Source of the DNA: Gammaproteobacteria bacterium
GTDB taxonomy: Bacteria > Pseudomonadota > Gammaproteobacteria > Enterobacterales > Kangiellaceae
Direction: 5' to 3'
DNA: 64,000 bases
Assembly: GCA_013373375.1 (NCBI GenBank)
Contig: JABXHY010000051.1
Span: forward strand, 1-64,000
Part shown: piece after piece, positions 32,711 to 41,973 of the stretch
Layout: each line of letters begins with the position of its first letter
Position numbering within the stretch: the first letter of the stretch is position 1
Translations under genes and position numbers: made by a program
The notes under the pieces: model-generated
Told to the model about the DNA's origin: nothing
The model's input: the letters and a program-made list of their open reading frames with translations, nothing else
Databases searched by the model: none

Positions 32711-34354
32711 ATGGCAAACTCAATACGCGCTGCCGCTCTTGAAAACTTTCTTGGACAAGCGCCGAACTGGTACAAAATTACCATTGTTGCTTTTTTAATC
32801 ATAAACCCCATCGTTTATTTCGGTGCTGGCGAAGCTGGCTCAACAATTGCGGGTTGGTTATTGATTATTGAGTTTATCTTTACTCTGGCGATGGCGCTTA
32901 AATGCTACCCATTACAGCCAGGAGGTTTACTCGCTTTAGAGGCTGTTTTTATCGGATTAACCAGCCCAGAAACAGTTTTGCATGAGGTACAAGCTAACTT
33001 ACCTGTACTTCTTTTACTTATTTTCATGGTTGCTGGCATTTACTTTATGAAAAGCTTGTTGCTTTTCACTTTTACCAAGATTTTACTTGGTGTTCGATCG
33101 AAAGCGTTTCTTTCAATCCTATTCAGCGCTGTTTCTGCTCTTTTGTCGGCTTTCCTCGACGCACTAACGGTAACCGCAGTAGTAATTGCTGTTGGCGTCG
33201 GCTTTTACGGAATCTACCATAAGGTTGCTTCTGGCAAACATTTCAATAATGACCATGATCACAGTCATGATGATGAAGTCCAGGAACTGCATCGTGAAGA
33301 TTTAGATAGATTTCGCTCCTTTCTTCGCAGTCTGCTAATGCACGCAGCAGTCGGTACTGCTTTGGGTGGTGTTTGCACATTGGTCGGCGAACCTCAAAAC
33401 TTATTAATTGCACAACGAGCAAACTGGGGCTTTGGCGAGTTTTTTATCCGTATGGCACCCATTACCATTCCTGTACTCATCACTGGATTAATAACCTGCT
33501 TTATTTTAGAAAAAGTAAAATGGTTTGGTTACGGTGAAGAAATTCCTGAGAAAGTCCGAAAGGTTATGGAAGAATTTGCTGCAGCAGAAGACGCTAAACG
33601 TACTCGAAAGGAAAAAGTCGGTCTTGTTTTCCAAGGCTTAGTTGCGGTTTGGTTAATAATCGCCTTGATGTTTCATTTAGCCGAAGTCGGATTGATCGGA
33701 CTTTCAGTAATCGTATTAGCCACATCATTTACTGGCATTATTGACGAACACAGTATCGGAAAAGCGTTTGAAGAAGCGTTACCATTTACTGCATTACTTA
33801 CCGTCTTTTTTGCAATAGTCGCGGTTATTGCTGACAACCAATTATTTGCTCCAGTCATTCACGAAGTATTGAAGCTTGAAGGTACAACTCAGGTAGCCAT
33901 GTTTTACATCGCAAATGGTGTTCTTTCTATGGTTAGCGATAATGTATTTGTCGCAACGGTATACATCAATGAAGTTGCACAAGCCGCACTGAATGGAAGT
34001 ATCGATCGTGATACTTTTGATATGCTTGCAGTTGCGATCAATACAGGTACAAACATTCCGAGTGTTGCAACACCGAATGGTCAAGCAGCATTCTTATTCT
34101 TATTGACTTCAGCGCTTGCTCCTTTAATTAGATTGTCTTATGGACGAATGGTGATTATGGCTCTTCCATACACAGTTACCATGAGCATAGTCGGCTTACT
34201 AATGGTTATGTTCACTCTTGAGAGCTCAACGGAATCCATGTACGAGAAACATCTGATCAATCATCACGACCTACAAGATCTTTGTCGTTCAATGCAAGGA
34301 ACATGGGTAAACGATCATTGCGTATTAGCGTCTAAAAAGTCTGGCGGCCACTAA
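32711..34354 (+). CDS. nhaB: Na+/H+ antiporter NhaB
   Basis: 547 aa (E. coli 513). Polytopic inner-membrane antiporter of the ArsB/NhaD-like superfamily; extrudes Na+ and keeps pH homeostasis, fitting a marine host. The core [14 protein letters not shown] and [10 protein letters not shown] segments are conserved. A His/Asp-rich cytosolic loop [10 protein letters not shown] (about residues 180-190) and a C-terminal extension beyond the last TM are additions that could bind metal or sense pH. Strong bidirectional terminator downstream. Confidence 0.94.
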   Translation: MANSIRAAALENFLGQAPNWYKITIVAFLIINPIVYFGAGEAGSTIAGWLLIIEFIFTLAMALKCYPLQPGGLLALEAVFIGLTSPETVLHEVQANLPVLLLLIFMVAGIYFMKSLLLFTFTKILLGVRSKAFLSILFSAVSALLSAFLDALTVTAVVIAVGVGFYGIYHKVASGKHFNNDHDHSHDDEVQELHREDLDRFRSFLRSLLMHAAVGTALGGVCTLVGEPQNLLIAQRANWGFGEFFIRMAPITIPVLITGLITCFILEKVKWFGYGEEIPEKVRKVMEEFAAAEDAKRTRKEKVGLVFQGLVAVWLIIALMFHLAEVGLIGLSVIVLATSFTGIIDEHSIGKAFEEALPFTALLTVFFAIVAVIADNQLFAPVIHEVLKLEGTTQVAMFYIANGVLSMVSDNVFVATVYINEVAQAALNGSIDRDTFDMLAVAINTGTNIPSVATPNGQAAFLFLLTSALAPLIRLSYGRMVIMALPYTVTMSIVGLLMVMFTLESSTESMYEKHLINHHDLQDLCRSMQGTWVNDHCVLASKKSGGH

Positions 34355-34393
34355 TAGGCTTATTCTTTTGTAAAAAATTAATCGTAGTAATAT

Positions 34394-34425
34394 AAAAAAA
34401 CAGCGGCCGAAGCCGCTGTTTTTTT
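34394..34425. terminator. Bidirectional rho-independent terminator (nhaB / dnaQ)
   Basis: CAGCGGC-CGAA-GCCGCTG stem flanked by seven A and seven T. The tetraloop is CGAA. Lies between convergent nhaB and dnaQ. Confidence 0.92.
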
Positions 34426-34479
34426 ATACGTCAATAATTTTAGTCGAAAGCTAAGATAATGCCTTTTAGTTAACCATCA

Positions 34480-35196
34480 CTATTGAACTACTTTTTCCCA
34501 AATCGACTCTTTACCCGATGCTTTTCGAATATCCTCGAGCTTTGATTCATGCTTAGCCAGTTCATCGGTATTCGCTTTAATTACTTTGAGCGGTGAACTT
34601 CTTTTAATTCTCCGAATACCCGCGTTTTGTTTACCTTGATTTAAAAAATCCTGATGCGACGACAAAGTGAGTGCTGTCTGCCCTCCTGTCATAAATAAAT
34701 AAACGTCAGCTAAAATTTCCGAATCAAGTAAAGCGCCGTGGAGTGTTCGGTGTGAGTTATCGATTCCGTAGCGTTTACATAATGCATCCAAACTATTTTT
34801 TTGACCTGGAAACATTTGTCGAGCCAACACCAAAGTATCCAGTACCGTACAATAATCCTCCATCTTACCAAGACCACGATCGAGACACTTGAGCTCCCAG
34901 TCGAGAAACCCGATATCGAAGGGTGCATTGTGAATTACAAGCTCAGCACCATCGACAAACTTAATAAAGTCGTCAACCACTTCATAAAACCTAGGTTTGT
35001 CGGCTAAGTACTCATTCGTAATTCCGTGCACTTCAATCGCACCATCGTCAACAACTCGATCAGGCTGGATGTATTGATGGTAATGTCGACCGGTTAGTTT
35101 GCGATCAATCATTTCAACACAGCCAATTTCGATAATTTTGTGCCCTCGAGAAGGCTCTAAACCTGTGGTTTCGGTATCTAGTACCACCTGACGCAT
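34480..35196 (-). CDS. dnaQ: DNA polymerase III epsilon subunit, 3'-5' proofreading exonuclease
   Basis: 238 aa. DEDDh exonuclease: ExoI motif LDTETTG with D7 and E9, ExoII HNAPFDIGFLD, ExoIII HGALLDSEILADVY. After the nuclease domain QTALTL fits the clamp-binding motif at the place of QTSMAF in E. coli, and the C-terminal tail binds the polymerase subunit. It begins 2 bp after rnhA on the same strand, whereas in E. coli the two genes are divergent. Confidence 0.96.
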   Translation of the reverse strand: MRQVVLDTETTGLEPSRGHKIIEIGCVEMIDRKLTGRHYHQYIQPDRVVDDGAIEVHGITNEYLADKPRFYEVVDDFIKFVDGAELVIHNAPFDIGFLDWELKCLDRGLGKMEDYCTVLDTLVLARQMFPGQKNSLDALCKRYGIDNSHRTLHGALLDSEILADVYLFMTGGQTALTLSSHQDFLNQGKQNAGIRRIKRSSPLKVIKANTDELAKHESKLEDIRKASGKESIWEKVVQ

Positions 35197-35198
35197 AT

Positions 35199-35639
35199 TT
35201 ATTCCTCTAACGCTTGAGCAACGCCTCGATTAGCCAGCTCATCTGCTTTTTCATTTTCAGGATGACCACTGTGCCCTTTTACCCAATGCCAATTGACACT
35301 GTGTCGTTGCACAGCTTGATCTAATGCTTGCCAGAGATCTGCATTTTTTACTGGTTTTTTCGCAGCCGTTTTCCACCCACGCTTTTTCCAGTTCTCCAGC
35401 CATTCAGTAATGCCTTTTCTGACATACTCCGAGTCGGTTGTCAGCTCTACTTCACAGGCTCTTCGTAAAGCATTCAAGGCTTCAATTGCAGCAGTAAGTT
35501 CCATTCGGTTATTCGTTGTATTGAGTTCACCGCCAAACAACTCTTTTTCGAATTTTCCAGATCGTAATAATACTCCCCAACCACCAGGGCCGGGATTACC
35601 TTTACAGGCTCCATCGGTGAATATATGAACTTTATCCAA
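35199..35639 (-). CDS. rnhA: Ribonuclease HI
   Basis: 146 aa. Degrades RNA in RNA-DNA hybrids. Catalytic DEDD set: D8 in [11 protein letters not shown], the glutamate in NRMELTAAI, the aspartate in TTDSEYV and the aspartate in NEKADELAN. The conserved histidine of the flexible loop is in [13 protein letters not shown]. The start appears to be TTG at 35639 (a stop lies two codons upstream and no in-frame ATG precedes the conserved VHIFTDG), which implies weak initiation. Confidence 0.95.
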   Translation of the reverse strand: MDKVHIFTDGACKGNPGPGGWGVLLRSGKFEKELFGGELNTTNNRMELTAAIEALNALRRACEVELTTDSEYVRKGITEWLENWKKRGWKTAAKKPVKNADLWQALDQAVQRHSVNWHWVKGHSGHPENEKADELANRGVAQALEE

Positions 35640-35693
35640 AATCTATTCGCTTTCTTGTGTTTTAAATCATAAGGCCATTATAAAGAAGCGACA

Positions 35694-36443
35694 TTAATAG
35701 TCTTGAACTTTTTTTAATTCTCTTTCGACCAGGTTGCGCACACTCGGCTCTGCAAACCTCGCAGGAACGAGCTTTTTATTGTTACGCCAACTTGGGCGAA
35801 TTGGTGTTGGAGTGGAAACTTTCTTCTTAGCAACCAGCAAGTAATGGCTACTAAAATGCGACGCCAACGGATGCCAAAGTTGGGGCGATTGCTGCCCGGC
35901 AAATTCAAGCCCTATATAATCTTCGACCTCAAACCCGATGAGTTTTATCCAGTCTTTGAGGCGTGACAGGCCAATAAGTCGCTTAACTGGGCTTTTTTGA
36001 CGCGCAAAGCGTCCGCCTAAATGACGCACACCGTACCAACTGTAGGGGTTGAGACCAGAAATAATGACTTTTCCTTCCGGAATAATCACACGCTCAACCT
36101 CTCGTAGCAAATCGTGAGGCTGTTGAATAAAATCGAGAATATGGGGCAACAACACAATATCCAGAGAATCTGAGGCGAAAGGCAAAGCATCATACTTTGA
36201 GACCCCATCAACCCATTTATGGTGTCTACACGACACTTTAAACCAGTGTTTTACAGGGCTTTGATTAAAGTGAAGGGTTTCTGACAAGGGGCCAATGCTG
36301 GCTGCATAATAGCCGAAAAACTCTGGTAACACCTGATCGAGCGCAGACTGTAATTGCTTGCTCGCACGTGCGCCTGAGGCAAAGCTTCGCCAGGTTATAT
36401 CGGCGGTTCGGCGGTTGTGATTGGAATAAGGTTCTTGATACAT
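35694..36443 (-). CDS. YafS-like class I methyltransferase
   Basis: 249 aa. Identified mainly from position between gloB and rnhA, the place of yafS in E. coli, and from a methyltransferase-type core: DALPFASDSLDIVLLPHILDFIQQPHDLLREVERVIIPEGKVIISGLNP (blocks at about 85-135). A canonical glycine-rich SAM motif I is not visible in the first 70 residues, so SAM binding may be atypical. The C-terminus is basic (RPSWRNNKKLVP). Substrate unknown. Likely first gene of yafS-rnhA-dnaQ. Confidence 0.8.
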   Translation of the reverse strand: MYQEPYSNHNRRTADITWRSFASGARASKQLQSALDQVLPEFFGYYAASIGPLSETLHFNQSPVKHWFKVSCRHHKWVDGVSKYDALPFASDSLDIVLLPHILDFIQQPHDLLREVERVIIPEGKVIISGLNPYSWYGVRHLGGRFARQKSPVKRLIGLSRLKDWIKLIGFEVEDYIGLEFAGQQSPQLWHPLASHFSSHYLLVAKKKVSTPTPIRPSWRNNKKLVPARFAEPSVRNLVERELKKVQDY

Positions 36444-36475
36444 TATAACTATCTTACGGCATTAAGAGAGAAACT

Positions 36476-37246
36476 ATGCTAGCTGTCGCTCCAATTAAAG
36501 CATTCACTGATAACTATATATGGGCTTTGATAAATAATCGAGCAAAAACCTGTGCAGTTGTCGATCCTGGCGACGCCTACCCCGTTATTGAGTTTCTAGA
36601 ACAGGAGCAACTAACGTTATCGGCTATTCTAATAACCCATCATCACAGAGATCACACCGGTGGTCTGCTAAAGTTAAGAAATCTTTTTAATCTAAAGGTT
36701 TATGGGCCTGCTAACCACTCAATTAAAGGCATAGATGTTGCCCTTGTTGATGGTGAGAGCGTTAATTTAGATAGCATAGATGCAAAATTTAAGGTTATGG
36801 AAGTTCCGGGACACACGCTGGATCACATCGCCTTTTTTGGTGAGGGATCACTGTTTTGCGGAGACACACTCTTTGCCGGCGGTTGCGGACGACTGTTCGA
36901 AGGAACTCCACAACAAATGCTTAACTCACTGCAAAAGCTGGCTCAGCTTCCAGAAAACACAAAAGTGTATTGTGCTCATGAATACACATTAGCCAACTTA
37001 ACCTTTGCAAAAACAGTCGAACCGGATAATCAAGCGCTGATCGATCGATATGAAAGTGTTGAAGATTTAAGACACAAGGATCAAATAACCCTGCCTTCGA
37101 CAATTCAATTAGAGATCACCACCAACCCATTTATGCGAACTAATAAACCAACAATAAAGCAAGCCGCTGAAACTTTTTTAAGCACTCCATTGTCTACTGA
37201 GTCAGATATCTTTGCAGCTATTCGCAAATGGAAAGATAATTTCTAA
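36476..37246 (+). CDS. gloB: Hydroxyacylglutathione hydrolase (glyoxalase II)
   Basis: 256 aa. Metallo-beta-lactamase fold with the zinc motif THHHRDHTGG (about 58-67), the GHTLDH and CGDTLFAGGCGR blocks and the late HEYTLANL. Hydrolyses S-lactoylglutathione to lactate and glutathione in methylglyoxal removal. Divergent from the yafS-like gene with 32 bp between starts, as in E. coli. Confidence 0.96.
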   Translation: MLAVAPIKAFTDNYIWALINNRAKTCAVVDPGDAYPVIEFLEQEQLTLSAILITHHHRDHTGGLLKLRNLFNLKVYGPANHSIKGIDVALVDGESVNLDSIDAKFKVMEVPGHTLDHIAFFGEGSLFCGDTLFAGGCGRLFEGTPQQMLNSLQKLAQLPENTKVYCAHEYTLANLTFAKTVEPDNQALIDRYESVEDLRHKDQITLPSTIQLEITTNPFMRTNKPTIKQAAETFLSTPLSTESDIFAAIRKWKDNF

Positions 37247-37328
37247 AAAAATTGCAAACTATAGGAATGCAAATCAGTTTTGAAGTGGCTAATTTGACAG
37301 ATATCTCCTATAAAAATATGATGTGCGT

Positions 37329-37373
37329 CCCGATTGTCAGGTAGTCAACTTGCTATGCTTCATCGGGCTTTTT
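37329..37373 (+). terminator. Possible terminator after gloB
   Basis: CCCGAT (37329-37334) can pair with ATCGGG (37362-37367), followed by CTTTTT. The 27-nt loop and 6-bp stem make it a weak candidate, and it lies close to the mltD start. Confidence 0.3.
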
Positions 37374-37395
37374 AATCCAACATTTTGATGAGTCT

Positions 37396-39021
37396 ATGAA
37401 GTTTGTTCGAATAGTTTTACCAACAGCATTGTCTTTCCTTACGATAATTGCGCTCTCTGGCTGCAAACATTTACTAATGACAGCAGAATCCAAAGGAGAG
37501 TTGGTTGAACCAACGAGCTTGTCAGAGCCGACAATTGACAATTCAGATGAACATTTAGTTGATGAACTAGAAGTCACGGTTATTGAATCAACAGATTTAG
37601 AGTCAAACGTCGCTGCAAATGATAACTTATGGTGGTTAATTCGTTCACAGCTAACAATGGAGATTCCCGAGAACAATCGACTTGTCGCACAACGAAACTG
37701 GTATGCGAAGCATCCAGATTATATTGCCAGAGTGTCAGAGAGAGCCTCACCCTACCTTCACCATATCGTCGAACAATTACATTCCAGAAACTTGCCTTTT
37801 GAGCTAGCTCTTTTGCCGATAGTTGAGAGTGCTTTTGATCCTTTCGCGTATTCACATGGTAGAGCTTCAGGAATGTGGCAATTTATTCCGGCAACGGGAA
37901 AACGATTTGGCTTGAGACAGAATTATTGGTATGACGGTCGAAGAGATGTTTATTACTCAACTATCGCTGCACTCGACTATCTCGAATACTTACACCGAAG
38001 ATTTGATGGCGACTGGTTACACGCTGTTGCAGCTTATAACTCTGGCGAAGGAAATGTCTTACGAGCCATACGCAAAAACAAAAAGCGCGGCAAGCCAACC
38101 GACTTTTGGTCCCTAGATCTACCGCGTGAGACAGAAGCCTATGTACCCAAATTACTTGCGCTGGCCGATTTGCTCAAACGATATGACCATTTTAATTTAA
38201 GCTGGACGCCAGTGAGTAACCAACCTTACTTTAAAAAAGTTAACGTAGACTCACAAATAGACTTGGTTGTTGCCGCTGACCTAGCGGAAATAGAAATGGA
38301 CGACTTTTACACTTTGAACCCGGGCTTCAATCACTGGGCAACAGAACCTAAACGACCGACTGATATTTTATTACCTGCAAGTGCGGCTGAGAAATTTGAG
38401 CTAGCATTAAAAACAACACCCAAAGAACAACGAATTGCATTTAAACGACATGTTATCCAATCGGGAGAAAGTCTCCTCAGTCTGGCGAAAAAATTTAATA
38501 CTACCGTCGATTTGCTTAGAAGCACCAACCGTATTCGCGGCAATATTATTCGTGCAGGCCAGGCGATATTGATACCAACAGCAGCCTATCAATCAGGAAG
38601 TTATTCAAAAAGTAGTCATAATCGATTGACAGCAAAGCAAAACAGAAAACGAAATGGCGAAAAAGTTACTGTTTATGTGAAACAAGGTGATTCATTCTGG
38701 AGTTTGTCTCGAGAATATAAAGTTGGCATGCGACAACTCGCTGGCTGGAATAATATGGCGCCAACTGATCCGCTCAAAATTGGTCAAAAGTTAGTTGTGT
38801 GGACCACAGAGCCGCAAGGCTCGACAGCAAAAGGCGGCATAAAAAATAAAACCAGAAAAATTCGATACAGCGTTCGTCGTGGTGATTCAATCGCACGCAT
38901 AGCCGGAAAGTTCAATGTTCGAGTGTCGGATGTCGTTCGATGGAATCGTATTAGTACTGAAAAATACTTACAACCCGGTCAGCGTTTAACACTTTATGTA
39001 GATATTACAAAACAATATTAA
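37396..39021 (+). CDS. mltD: Membrane-bound lytic murein transglycosylase D
   Basis: 541 aa lipoprotein: lipobox ALSGC with C23. SLT domain at about 110-260 with catalytic E144 in LPIVESAF and the AYSHGRASGMWQFIP and AAYNSGEGNV blocks. Three LysM peptidoglycan-binding repeats follow at about 350-393, 423-467 and 488-532; each has the xGDSxxxIA/LS pattern. E. coli MltD has two LysM repeats. Cleaves glycan strands to 1,6-anhydro muropeptides at the outer-membrane side. Neighbours gloB as in enterics. Confidence 0.96.
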   Translation: MKFVRIVLPTALSFLTIIALSGCKHLLMTAESKGELVEPTSLSEPTIDNSDEHLVDELEVTVIESTDLESNVAANDNLWWLIRSQLTMEIPENNRLVAQRNWYAKHPDYIARVSERASPYLHHIVEQLHSRNLPFELALLPIVESAFDPFAYSHGRASGMWQFIPATGKRFGLRQNYWYDGRRDVYYSTIAALDYLEYLHRRFDGDWLHAVAAYNSGEGNVLRAIRKNKKRGKPTDFWSLDLPRETEAYVPKLLALADLLKRYDHFNLSWTPVSNQPYFKKVNVDSQIDLVVAADLAEIEMDDFYTLNPGFNHWATEPKRPTDILLPASAAEKFELALKTTPKEQRIAFKRHVIQSGESLLSLAKKFNTTVDLLRSTNRIRGNIIRAGQAILIPTAAYQSGSYSKSSHNRLTAKQNRKRNGEKVTVYVKQGDSFWSLSREYKVGMRQLAGWNNMAPTDPLKIGQKLVVWTTEPQGSTAKGGIKNKTRKIRYSVRRGDSIARIAGKFNVRVSDVVRWNRISTEKYLQPGQRLTLYVDITKQY

Positions 39022-39093
39022 GAATATACTCGACTGTTTAACTCAAACCATGAAATGTAGCTTGTTTCTATTGAGTGAGTAATACCGCAATTA

Positions 39094-40275
39094 TTACTCA
39101 TTACTCTCGGCTTTCGGAGTTAACTCAAGTAGTTTTCCTTGTTGACTATCAGTAAGAACCAAAATATTGCCATTTTTTCTAATCAAAATGTCTCTAATTC
39201 GATAATTAAAACTTTCTAATAATTTAATTTGTTCGAAACTCTTTTCTGGAAAAACGATATAAATACAACGGTCAACTAAAGCGCCTATCAATAAAGCACC
39301 TTCTAATTCAGGAACGCTAGAACTTCGATAAATATCCATACCGGATGGTGCAATCGATGGCGTCCAATTTACTTTTGGTTGTTGCATCCCTTCGTACTCT
39401 TTAAAAGGCGTTATTAGAGCGCCGGAATAGTCCTTGCCCTGGGTAATTACAGGCCAACCGTAATTAGCGCCAGCACTTATAATATTAATTTCATCCCCTC
39501 CAGCAGGACCATGTTCATGCATCCATAACTGACTAGTTAGTGGGTCATACACTAATCCCTGCGGGTTTCGATGGCCATATGACCAAATCTCTGATCGAGC
39601 AGATGCTTGGTTGGTAAACGGATTATCCTGCGGAATACGCCCATCAAATGTTAAGCGAACAGATTTACCGAGCAAACTATCCAATCGTTGCGCCTGTTCT
39701 CTGTAATCAAATCCATCTCCTGTAGTCATCACGAGCATGTTGTCAGGTAGAACAGCAATTCTCCCTCCAAAGTGCACAGGAGTATCTTTGTAAGGCTCGA
39801 CCTCAAACAAAACTTTTTCATCAACTAAAGTGTCGTTTGCTAGCTTTGCACTCATAAGCCGCGTCGTATTTGCCTCGTCACTGCCGTGCGCGTAAGAAAT
39901 AAATAGGGTTTGATTTTCAGAAAAGTTTGGATGCAACACCAGGTCTAGCAGACCACCCTGGCTTTTTACATACAGAGAAGGTAGGCCTTTAATCGTTGAC
40001 ACAGAACCATCATTTTTCAGATGCTTCAATTTACCGGTTTTCTCTGTGACTAGCAGTGAGTTATCAGGAAGTTCGGCCACCGACCAGGGAAAACTTAAAT
40101 CTGATGCAATTACCTTAACGGAAAAATTAACTTTTTTATTATTCAAAATAACAGAGATACTCTCTAGCTCTGCCTGTTTTTCATCTAATGGCATTATTTC
40201 ATCAGCTTGCAAGTTCGCTAGCATTATTGCAAAGCTAACTAAAAATAAAACTAAAGTGAGTCGAATAAAATTCAT
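39094..40275 (-). CDS. PQQ-dependent sugar dehydrogenase (YliI/Asd-like)
   Basis: 393 aa with an N-terminal signal (LVLFLVSFAIMLANLQA). Six-bladed propeller of the soluble glucose/aldose sugar dehydrogenase family: LSFPWSVAELPDNSLLVTEKTGKL opening, LDLVLHPNF, and GHRNPQGL plus HEHGPAGGDEIN, which contain the PQQ- and calcium-binding residues. Would oxidise aldoses in the periplasm with PQQ; no PQQ biosynthesis genes are in this window, so the cofactor may come from elsewhere in the genome or outside. Confidence 0.87.
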   Translation of the reverse strand: MNFIRLTLVLFLVSFAIMLANLQADEIMPLDEKQAELESISVILNNKKVNFSVKVIASDLSFPWSVAELPDNSLLVTEKTGKLKHLKNDGSVSTIKGLPSLYVKSQGGLLDLVLHPNFSENQTLFISYAHGSDEANTTRLMSAKLANDTLVDEKVLFEVEPYKDTPVHFGGRIAVLPDNMLVMTTGDGFDYREQAQRLDSLLGKSVRLTFDGRIPQDNPFTNQASARSEIWSYGHRNPQGLVYDPLTSQLWMHEHGPAGGDEINIISAGANYGWPVITQGKDYSGALITPFKEYEGMQQPKVNWTPSIAPSGMDIYRSSSVPELEGALLIGALVDRCIYIVFPEKSFEQIKLLESFNYRIRDILIRKNGNILVLTDSQQGKLLELTPKAESNE

Positions 40276-40370
40276 ATCGTAGATCTCATTGAATAATCAC
40301 AGCTGTATTTTGTCAGGTTTAGGCTACTTCCGTAAACACCTGTTCAACATCTCTCTAATTGGTTAACATT

Positions 40371-40454
40371 ATGAAATTAACGCTTAATCAAAGTAACGAC
40401 TTTGACGGAAATAGGTTTGACGGAAACAAATTTGAAACAAACAGGGTTGAATAA
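40371..40454 (+). CDS. Possible 27-residue leader peptide with five-residue repeats
   Basis: ATG at 40371 opens a short frame (MKLTLNQSND..) in which a 15-bp imperfect repeat (40401-40445) gives FDGNR, FDGNK, FETNR. It ends in TAA at 40452, overlapping the fourth possible TTG start (40447) of the membrane protein in another frame. No good ribosome site is seen, so it may not be translated. Confidence 0.25.
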   Translation: MKLTLNQSNDFDGNRFDGNKFETNRVE

Positions 40455-40875
40455 GACTCAACTAGTGTTGAGATTTCTATTGGCGACATTAGTAACTTTT
40501 GCGTTAGCTAGTATTGCACACACACAGTTTGTCTTATTTGAGCTTTCTCAGCTTTCGATTGAGATTCCATTCACCACTTGGATCACCACTACACTGAATG
40601 ACCTTGTTGGGCTATTTCCCGGCTATGGTGGCATTATATTAATTGGTCTGCTGATTGGCTTTTGCTTCATGTGGGGCATTAACAAGCTGACAAAACTCCC
40701 AAGACCTGTTGCTTATTCAGTTGCCGGTGCCCTTTCTCTGATTTCGATTCATTTATTAATGCACCCGATTTTCAATATAACCCTCATCGCAGGCGCTAGA
40801 ACTTTTTGGGGATTACTGACACAAGTATTATGTGGCGCTATTGGTGGCTATTTATTTGGTAAGTTATTAAAATAA
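40402..40875 (+). CDS. Small membrane protein, four TM helices, unknown function
   Basis: Up to 157 aa. Four hydrophobic helices at about 22-42, 72-92, 102-122 and 132-152; the last two are separated by an FNITLIAGARTFWG turn. I do not recognise a family. The start is uncertain: there is no ATG before the first TM, and four TTG codons 15 bp apart (40402, 40417, 40432, 40447) lie in the tandem repeat; those at 40417 and 40432 have GGAA 6 nt upstream. It is divergent from the PQQ dehydrogenase and 28 bp ahead of the DTW-domain gene. Confidence 0.65.
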   Translation: MTEIGLTETNLKQTGLNKTQLVLRFLLATLVTFALASIAHTQFVLFELSQLSIEIPFTTWITTTLNDLVGLFPGYGGIILIGLLIGFCFMWGINKLTKLPRPVAYSVAGALSLISIHLLMHPIFNITLIAGARTFWGLLTQVLCGAIGGYLFGKLLK

Positions 40876-40903
40876 GGCCCTTTTTATTTTCTGCATTGAC
40901 ACT

Positions 40904-41593
40904 GTGTCCGATCTCAAACCTAATCCATTTTACAAACTTTACGATAAAGCTATAAAAACATCGGAAAGACCCTACAACGGTAGAGGTATTCTTTTAAAGC
41001 GCTGTCCACAATGCCAATTAAGCAAGCCTTACTGCATCTGCAACAACATCAAAACAATACAATCAAATATTGAATTTGCTTTAATTTTTCACCGAGATGA
41101 AGTGTTTAAGCCAACTAATTCAGGACGCTTAATTGGCGAAGTATTTCCTGAGCAGAGTCATTTTTTTATCTGGGATCGCACCGCTCCTCCTGAGCAGTTA
41201 TTGAAAATGATTAATGATCCCAATAGAGATTGTTATCTACTCTTCCCTGCAGACTCTAAAGAGTTGCATAATTGCGCCGAGCGATTACAGACAACAGCAA
41301 AAGATAGACTTATCACCTTAATCGTCCTCGATGGCACATGGCGTCAGGCAAGAAGAATGTTTAATCGCTCAGAATGGTTGCAAGGCCTGAAGGTACTTAC
41401 TCTTAATCCACAGAAAGTAGCCGAATACTCCACTCGAGAAGCAGCCCATGAGCACTATCTCTCCACTGCAGAGTCGGTGGTGCTAGCACTTGAGATAAGT
41501 CAATATGAATCTGAGCGAAGCGCTTTACAGCAAGTTTTTACCCTGTTCAACAAACACTATTATTTGATGAAAAACAATATTTTACCTTCTTAA
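40904..41593 (+). CDS. DTW-domain tRNA-uridine aminocarboxypropyltransferase
   Basis: 229 aa, GTG start. The domain name-giving motif is DGTW in LDGTWRQARRMF at about 145-156. N-terminal cysteines RCPQCxxxxPYCIC form a zinc site. E. coli members (TapT/YfiP and TuaA-type) add the 3-amino-3-carboxypropyl group from SAM to uridine 47 of tRNA (acp3U). Probably cotranscribed with the small membrane protein upstream. Confidence 0.88.
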   Translation: MSDLKPNPFYKLYDKAIKTSERPYNGRGILLKRCPQCQLSKPYCICNNIKTIQSNIEFALIFHRDEVFKPTNSGRLIGEVFPEQSHFFIWDRTAPPEQLLKMINDPNRDCYLLFPADSKELHNCAERLQTTAKDRLITLIVLDGTWRQARRMFNRSEWLQGLKVLTLNPQKVAEYSTREAAHEHYLSTAESVVLALEISQYESERSALQQVFTLFNKHYYLMKNNILPS

Positions 41594-41973
41594 GTGCGAG
41601 CACTGAGAGTGACGGCTCAGAAACATTAGTGTGTTAACGAGAAAACGAAATCAGCCGTAGTTTCAAGATAAAAAGTTAAGCTCTAACTATTCAAGCACCT
41701 TTAACCCTGTATGTCTTATAAGCTATATCAACTCAAAATAATCCCTTTAAAACAAATACTTAAGCGTTAAAAGGTTTATTTTCCAACCTCCTTAAGCTAG
41801 CTATTAAATCTTAACAAAGCGACATCAAGTGGAAGTTATAATCCAAAAGTTGCTAAAAACGCCGTTTTTGTCTCGAAATGAAAAACTCCTTAACATTTTA
41901 GACCTGTGATAAAGCCAGCAAACCAGATAGACTGGCGTGTTAAAAAATTAGAGTCAGTAACTAGGAGTACATT
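41594..41973. other. Intergenic region upstream of M3 peptidase
   Basis: 380 bp without a gene. A perfect TATAAT at 41837-41842 has TTAACA 20 bp upstream, a spacing slightly too long for a standard sigma-70 promoter, so this is only a candidate for the M3 peptidase gene. Nothing else stands out. Confidence 0.35.
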
